From GWA2-49-15 sp964359085 (GTDB lineage Bacteria; Bdellovibrionota; Bacteriovoracia; Bacteriovoracales; Bacteriovoracaceae), in the NCBI GenBank assembly GCA_964359085.1, contig CAYHRT010000170.1:1-8780 (forward strand): a DNA stretch of 8,780 bases. The letters are read 5' to 3'. The position numbers and the translations under genes are program-made. The notes below the pieces were generated by a model. The model searched no databases. It was not told where the DNA came from and saw only the letters and a program-made list of their open reading frames with translations. Of this stretch, positions 5,548 through 8,780 are shown piece by piece; the stretch's first letter is position 1, and each line of letters begins with the position of its first letter.

Positions 5548-7656
5548 TTGGAATATGAGTTGATCAATGGGAAGATGGTGCATGATGGGGATTTGATTCT
5601 CAGAGCGAAGGATCTTGTCAATGCCAATTCCAAATCATCTTGTGCATCATCGAGTTCATCATCGGGAATAGGCACCTACACTCCGTGTTTGACTGGAATC
5701 ACCAAAACCCAATATCTATGGAACAACATGGTTGTCCCCTATGAAATTGGGAATGAAGATTGCCGCAGCAACATCCTAAAAGGCATCAGTGAGTGGGAAA
5801 ATAATACGGCCTTTGATTTCAGAGAGAGGGTGACTACAGGAACTGCGCCAGACAAATCCTGGATCTCTTTTCAAGGTGGAGCGGGAAAAATGGCCGGTTT
5901 CTCAGATAGCATAGGGATGCGGCCTGAAGGAGGGGCAGTGAATATCGTGCTCGGAACCAATGCCGCTGGTTATGGCTGTGTCGGTGAAGGTCTGGTTGCA
6001 CATGAGATAGGCCATGCGCTTGGGCTCTATCACGAGCAGAACAGGTCTGATCGTGATAACTATATCAATGTCTATCTAGATCGAACTTCGAAACCGGAGG
6101 CCTTTACAAAATATGCTGAGACCTATACTTACACCGTTAAGGGCGGGGCCGAATGGGGGCCCTATGATCTTTCCTCCATTATGCATTACTCTTCTTATTC
6201 TTACGTCAGTGCCAGCGCCATTAATAAATGGAAACTTATTTGGAAAGTCGGAGGCGCTGCGCTCACCGCATTTCTGTCTGGCGGTTTTGCGGGCCTCATG
6301 GTTTTTATTGGCAGCATCTTGATTGATGGAGTGGCCAATGGTTTTGATCTTGGGTTGTTCATGGACCCAGTCATGACGACTAAGGATGGCAAGACCTTTT
6401 CACGTAGTGATAAGTTAAGTGAAAACGATAAGGCACACATTCATCATATGTATGGAAATTCTTGTTCGTCGATTTCGGCCGGCACCTACAAAGACTATAG
6501 TGTGCCAGCGAATTTTTTTTCAAAGAGCGAAAACTCACCTTTCCCAATTCAAAGTTGCAATCAAGAGAAAGTCTGGCTGAATCAAATGGATTATGTTGAT
6601 GTTGAAATGTTGGTTCAGCAAAAAGATGATAAGGCCCCCTATTATGCCGATGGCGCAAAGTTTCTGGTGGATCTTGGTCTAAAGCTGGACTCGCCCCATC
6701 CTCGAAAAGGCCTGGTTTCTAACATCGCAAAAATAGATAAAAGTTCAGGCAAAGATCGTCTGGCCTTGACGATTAAAAATCTCCATCCAGGAGTTCTTTC
6801 ATCAACCACTGTGCCCGCCATTCAACTTGACCTGACTAATAAAGGACGGGGAAAACTTTTTCTCGATGTCCTGAAGTTCAGCATCAAGCCATCCGTTCTT
6901 GCTCACGATAGTTTTGATCAAGCCTCAGGAGGAAATGATTCACTCTCCAGTGCTTCCTTGCTCGACTACTCGCACGTTTTAAATTCCAATAATCGCAGTA
7001 CACCTGCTCCCTTCCGAGGTATTTTGGACAGCTATTCAAAGTTGTATGAAGACCTGACCATGCCGAGTGGAAATGATATTGATTTTTTCGAGGTGATCCT
7101 GCCTGTCGATCATCCGTTTCGTAAGATGTGCAAGGCGGGAATTTCACAACCCACAAAAGACGCAAGACTTGATCCTGAAGTTCAAGCGGCCTTAAATAAT
7201 CCCAAAATCTGGGGGCTTCTCTATAAGGATGTTGTGCCTGAAGATTTTGAACCGGGTTATTTGAGCTTGAAAATTTATCATGACGCCTGGAAGCCATTCA
7301 AAGTCGTGATTTATAAAAAAGACAGCGCTGGTAAATACCAGGTCTACAGAACGTACACCAAAGGAAGTTCAGAAAAGACATTGAGCACCATTACGCTCAT
7401 GTGTCCTTACGCTCATTTCCCTAGTGATGACTTTGCATTCTCTATCGAGGATCAGAGCAAGAAGAAAAATATTTACGATATGGAACTTAAAATTTCTGGC
7501 ACCAATTTCATTATGCCTGAAATTCAATTTCCAAAGGCCTACAATCGGATGAAGGTAAAGACTAATTTGCTTGTCGATCCTCCAATTAATACTATTGGGA
7601 ACAAACTTGGAAATATGATTAAAACGAACGTAAATCAGTCGATGGGTCAATACTGA
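5548..7656 (+). CDS. Astacin-family (M12A) zinc metalloprotease, body of an interrupted gene
   Basis: Astacins are secreted zinc endopeptidases. The signature HEIGHALGLYHE (152-163) gives zinc ligands His152, His156 and His162 and catalytic Glu153, followed by the typical RSDRD. The Met-turn SIMHY (210-214) supplies Met212 and the Tyr214 ligand. A serine-rich linker (28-39) precedes the catalytic domain. About 50 residues (226-275) of hydrophobic, glycine-rich sequence are inserted between the Met-turn and the end of the domain (SENDKAHIHHMYGN), where astacins normally have a short loop. The C-terminal part (310-702) is unassigned except for a stretch resembling a pre-peptidase C-terminal domain (DSFDQASGGNDS at 454, DIDFFEV at 510-516). 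The TTG at 5548 has no ribosome binding site and lacks a signal peptide; the natural start is probably the ATG at 5230, cut off by the TAA at 5461. The gene may be a recent pseudogene or carry a base error. Confidence 0.88.
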   Translation: MEYELINGKMVHDGDLILRAKDLVNANSKSSCASSSSSSGIGTYTPCLTGITKTQYLWNNMVVPYEIGNEDCRSNILKGISEWENNTAFDFRERVTTGTAPDKSWISFQGGAGKMAGFSDSIGMRPEGGAVNIVLGTNAAGYGCVGEGLVAHEIGHALGLYHEQNRSDRDNYINVYLDRTSKPEAFTKYAETYTYTVKGGAEWGPYDLSSIMHYSSYSYVSASAINKWKLIWKVGGAALTAFLSGGFAGLMVFIGSILIDGVANGFDLGLFMDPVMTTKDGKTFSRSDKLSENDKAHIHHMYGNSCSSISAGTYKDYSVPANFFSKSENSPFPIQSCNQEKVWLNQMDYVDVEMLVQQKDDKAPYYADGAKFLVDLGLKLDSPHPRKGLVSNIAKIDKSSGKDRLALTIKNLHPGVLSSTTVPAIQLDLTNKGRGKLFLDVLKFSIKPSVLAHDSFDQASGGNDSLSSASLLDYSHVLNSNNRSTPAPFRGILDSYSKLYEDLTMPSGNDIDFFEVILPVDHPFRKMCKAGISQPTKDARLDPEVQAALNNPKIWGLLYKDVVPEDFEPGYLSLKIYHDAWKPFKVVIYKKDSAGKYQVYRTYTKGSSEKTLSTITLMCPYAHFPSDDFAFSIEDQSKKKNIYDMELKISGTNFIMPEIQFPKAYNRMKVKTNLLVDPPINTIGNKLGNMIKTNVNQSMGQY
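5633..5668 (+). repeat. Period-12 TCATC-rich repeat encoding a serine-rich linker
   Basis: Three imperfect 12-base units (AATCATCTTGTG, CATCATCGAGTT, CATCATCGGGAA) encode most of the serine run SSCASSSSSSG before the catalytic domain. It looks like a small slippage expansion giving a flexible linker. Confidence 0.5.
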
Positions 7657-7660
7657 AAAG

Positions 7661-7688
7661 CGGATTAGAAGTCCCCCCTTCTAATCTG
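7661..7688 (+). other. Stem-loop directly after the protease stop
   Basis: GATTAGAAG (7663-7671) pairs with CTTCTAATC (7678-7686), extendable by two further pairs, around a C-rich loop. It begins seven bases after the stop and has no T run, so alone it is not a standard intrinsic terminator. It could protect the transcript 3' end or act with the next hairpin. Confidence 0.55.
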
Positions 7689-7691
7689 CAC

Positions 7692-7730
7692 AATAAGGAA
7701 GGTCACCATAAGGTGGCCTTTCTTATTTTT
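7692..7730 (+). terminator. Intrinsic terminator of the protease gene
   Basis: A 16-pair stem (7692-7707 with 7712-7727, two G-U pairs) closes an ATAA loop and runs into a T-rich tail. It is strong and correctly oriented for the plus-strand protease, and separates it from the next gene. Confidence 0.88.
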
Positions 7731-7836
7731 ATAAGTTTTTGTCTGCAATTCCAGACATCCTAACTTGGAATGTATTGAAATTACCTGCAAGACTCTGGCA
7801 CCGCGATTGCTTCTCAAGACGGGCATGGAGGATTAT
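7731..7836 (+). promoter_or_regulatory. Leader and promoter region of the last gene
   Basis: After the terminator, about 100 bases precede the ATG at 7837. GGAGG (7827-7831), five bases upstream of the ATG, is a strong ribosome binding site. A small inverted repeat TGTCTG-CAATTC-CAGACA (7740-7757) might be an operator or a weak hairpin. No clear -35/-10 pair is visible. Confidence 0.4.
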
Positions 7837-8780
7837 ATGAAAAAAGCAGAACGTATTTCGCAATGGTCAATTTTACTTATAGGGTTTCTTTGGTCACAGG
7901 TAGTGTGGTCGCTTGAGATGGTGAGTTTGAACACCAGCAGTACGCTTTTAATTAACACTACCAATCTAGTGTTGGCGCCACCCAAGGAAAATATTACACT
8001 GATCACGGATAACTTTGACCAAGGAGTGCCTCAGTATTTTGAATTTCTCAGGCCAGCGTCGGGGACCCCTTTTTGGATTGGGGGAAAGGTTTACGGTTCT
8101 GGGGTCAGTGGGAGTGGTTATACGGCGCTGGAAACAGGACGCGGAACTATTGCTCGTATCGAGGGTACATCGCTGCTTGTCCCTCGTTGGGCCACCTGGA
8201 ATTTTCTTACTTGGGAAAATTACACTGTGAAGATAGATTATAAAAAGGAAGGCGCAGGTAGCTCGTTTTTTTCTCTTCGATATAACGAAAAACCTCAATT
8301 TCGACATGGGTACTGGATTGAAGATACGGGGACGCAACTAATTCTTTATCGACAAGACAAGCACCCTTTTGTTGGCGATGGCACTAAGTTTCGCAAATTC
8401 CTGACATCCAAGAGTCGGGCCAGCACGAATGGATGGAATACACTCTCAATGAGCGTTGATTCCACCTCGGTGTCAGGCAGTCCTGCTGCACAGATTGTAG
8501 TGTCTTTAAACAATCAACTCATTATTTCCTACACAGATAGTTTGACTTCGACCTATACAGGAGATGTGCTTCAATATGGGCCGGTGGCCTTTGGGGGTAT
8601 TTCCTTTGGAACCGATGGAGTGGGTTCCACGCTCTCGTTGGATAATTTAGTGGTCACAGGACGAGTCAGCAGTTCTCAAACCTGGCATCAGACCAAGGGA
8701 CCAGAGGGAGGGCTCATTGTCGATATTGCCGTTGACCCTGGCAATGCTTCTGCCTTGCTCCTGAACCTCTCGGGCCAGTA
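7837..8780 (+). CDS. Secreted protein with concanavalin-like beta-sandwich region and start of a BNR-type propeller, 3' end missing
   Basis: The frame is open for 314 codons to the window edge. The start is supported by GGAGG five bases upstream. A signal peptide is visible (MKKAERISQW, hydrophobic core ILLIGFLW at 12-19, cleavage probably around 25). Residues about 55-276 are rich in aromatic beta strands, open with DNFDQG and close with GGISFGTDGVGSTLSLDNLVVTG, a pattern typical of concanavalin-like or LamG-like sandwiches, including the DUF1080 type (F/Y-D-N-V/L-V-V-T at the last strand). From about 283, WHQTKGPEGGLIVDIAVDPGNA matches the opening of BNR or VPS10-like propeller repeats (W, GPxGG, IAxDPxN). 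The complete protein is therefore probably large and extracellular, perhaps in adhesion or carbohydrate binding. Family assignments rest on pattern memory and are tentative. A terminator separates it from the protease, so it is likely its own transcript. Confidence 0.8.
   Translation, partial: MKKAERISQWSILLIGFLWSQVVWSLEMVSLNTSSTLLINTTNLVLAPPKENITLITDNFDQGVPQYFEFLRPASGTPFWIGGKVYGSGVSGSGYTALETGRGTIARIEGTSLLVPRWATWNFLTWENYTVKIDYKKEGAGSSFFSLRYNEKPQFRHGYWIEDTGTQLILYRQDKHPFVGDGTKFRKFLTSKSRASTNGWNTLSMSVDSTSVSGSPAAQIVVSLNNQLIISYTDSLTSTYTGDVLQYGPVAFGGISFGTDGVGSTLSLDNLVVTGRVSSSQTWHQTKGPEGGLIVDIAVDPGNASALLLNLSGQ

Noticed and set aside
5548..5577. Independent translation start of the protease at TTG 5548 or ATG 5575
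   Set aside because: TTG 5548 has no ribosome binding site, neither start gives a signal peptide, and upstream codons in the same frame encode protein-like sequence joined to a proper signal peptide.
1..8780. Transfer RNA, ribosomal RNA, CRISPR array or insertion sequence
   Set aside because: No cloverleaf, no regularly spaced long repeats, no transposase motifs or terminal inverted repeats were seen; coding density leaves little room.

Overview
The window holds about nine protein-coding genes and no RNA gene, insertion sequence or CRISPR array that I can support. Three things suggest a Gram-negative, didermic bacterium: an outer-membrane-type lipoprotein of the COG3014 kind, many Sec signal peptides, and secreted proteases and adhesin-like proteins. 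The mixture of a microcompartment operon, an astacin protease and poorly conserved signal-peptide proteins would fit an uncultured lineage near the former Deltaproteobacteria or Bdellovibrionota. That placement is an inference from gene style, not from a marker gene.

Region 1 (1-2070, + strand) is the tail of a bacterial microcompartment (BMC) operon. It has the 3' part of a tandem-BMC shell protein, a class II (fuculose/rhamnulose-phosphate type) aldolase that starts at TTG, and a complete triosephosphate isomerase whose start overlaps the aldolase stop (ATGA). The chemistry fits together: the aldolase would release dihydroxyacetone phosphate plus an aldehyde (lactaldehyde if the substrate is a 6-deoxyketose 1-phosphate), the aldehyde would be contained by the shell, and the isomerase would send the triose phosphate to glycolysis. 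The aldolase ends in a linker plus an amphipathic helix that looks like an encapsulation peptide. It also has Asn where the third zinc-binding His is expected.

Region 2 (2067-5001) holds three exported proteins with no assigned function: two small divergently transcribed proteins, each with a signal peptide and a glycine-rich membrane hairpin, and a COG3014-like lipoprotein on the minus strand. Neighbouring convergent genes overlap at their stop codons by 4 and 12 bases.

Region 3 (5002-7730) holds an astacin-family (M12A) zinc metalloprotease. Its signal peptide and start of the propeptide are separated from the catalytic domain by one in-frame TAA; the same frame is open on both sides, so this looks like one gene broken by a nonsense codon, a base error, or (less likely) a recoded stop. 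The catalytic domain carries an unusual hydrophobic insertion after its Met-turn. A strong intrinsic terminator follows.

Region 4 (7731-8780) holds the start of another secreted protein, open to the window end, with a concanavalin-like beta-sandwich region followed by what looks like the first blade of a BNR-type propeller.
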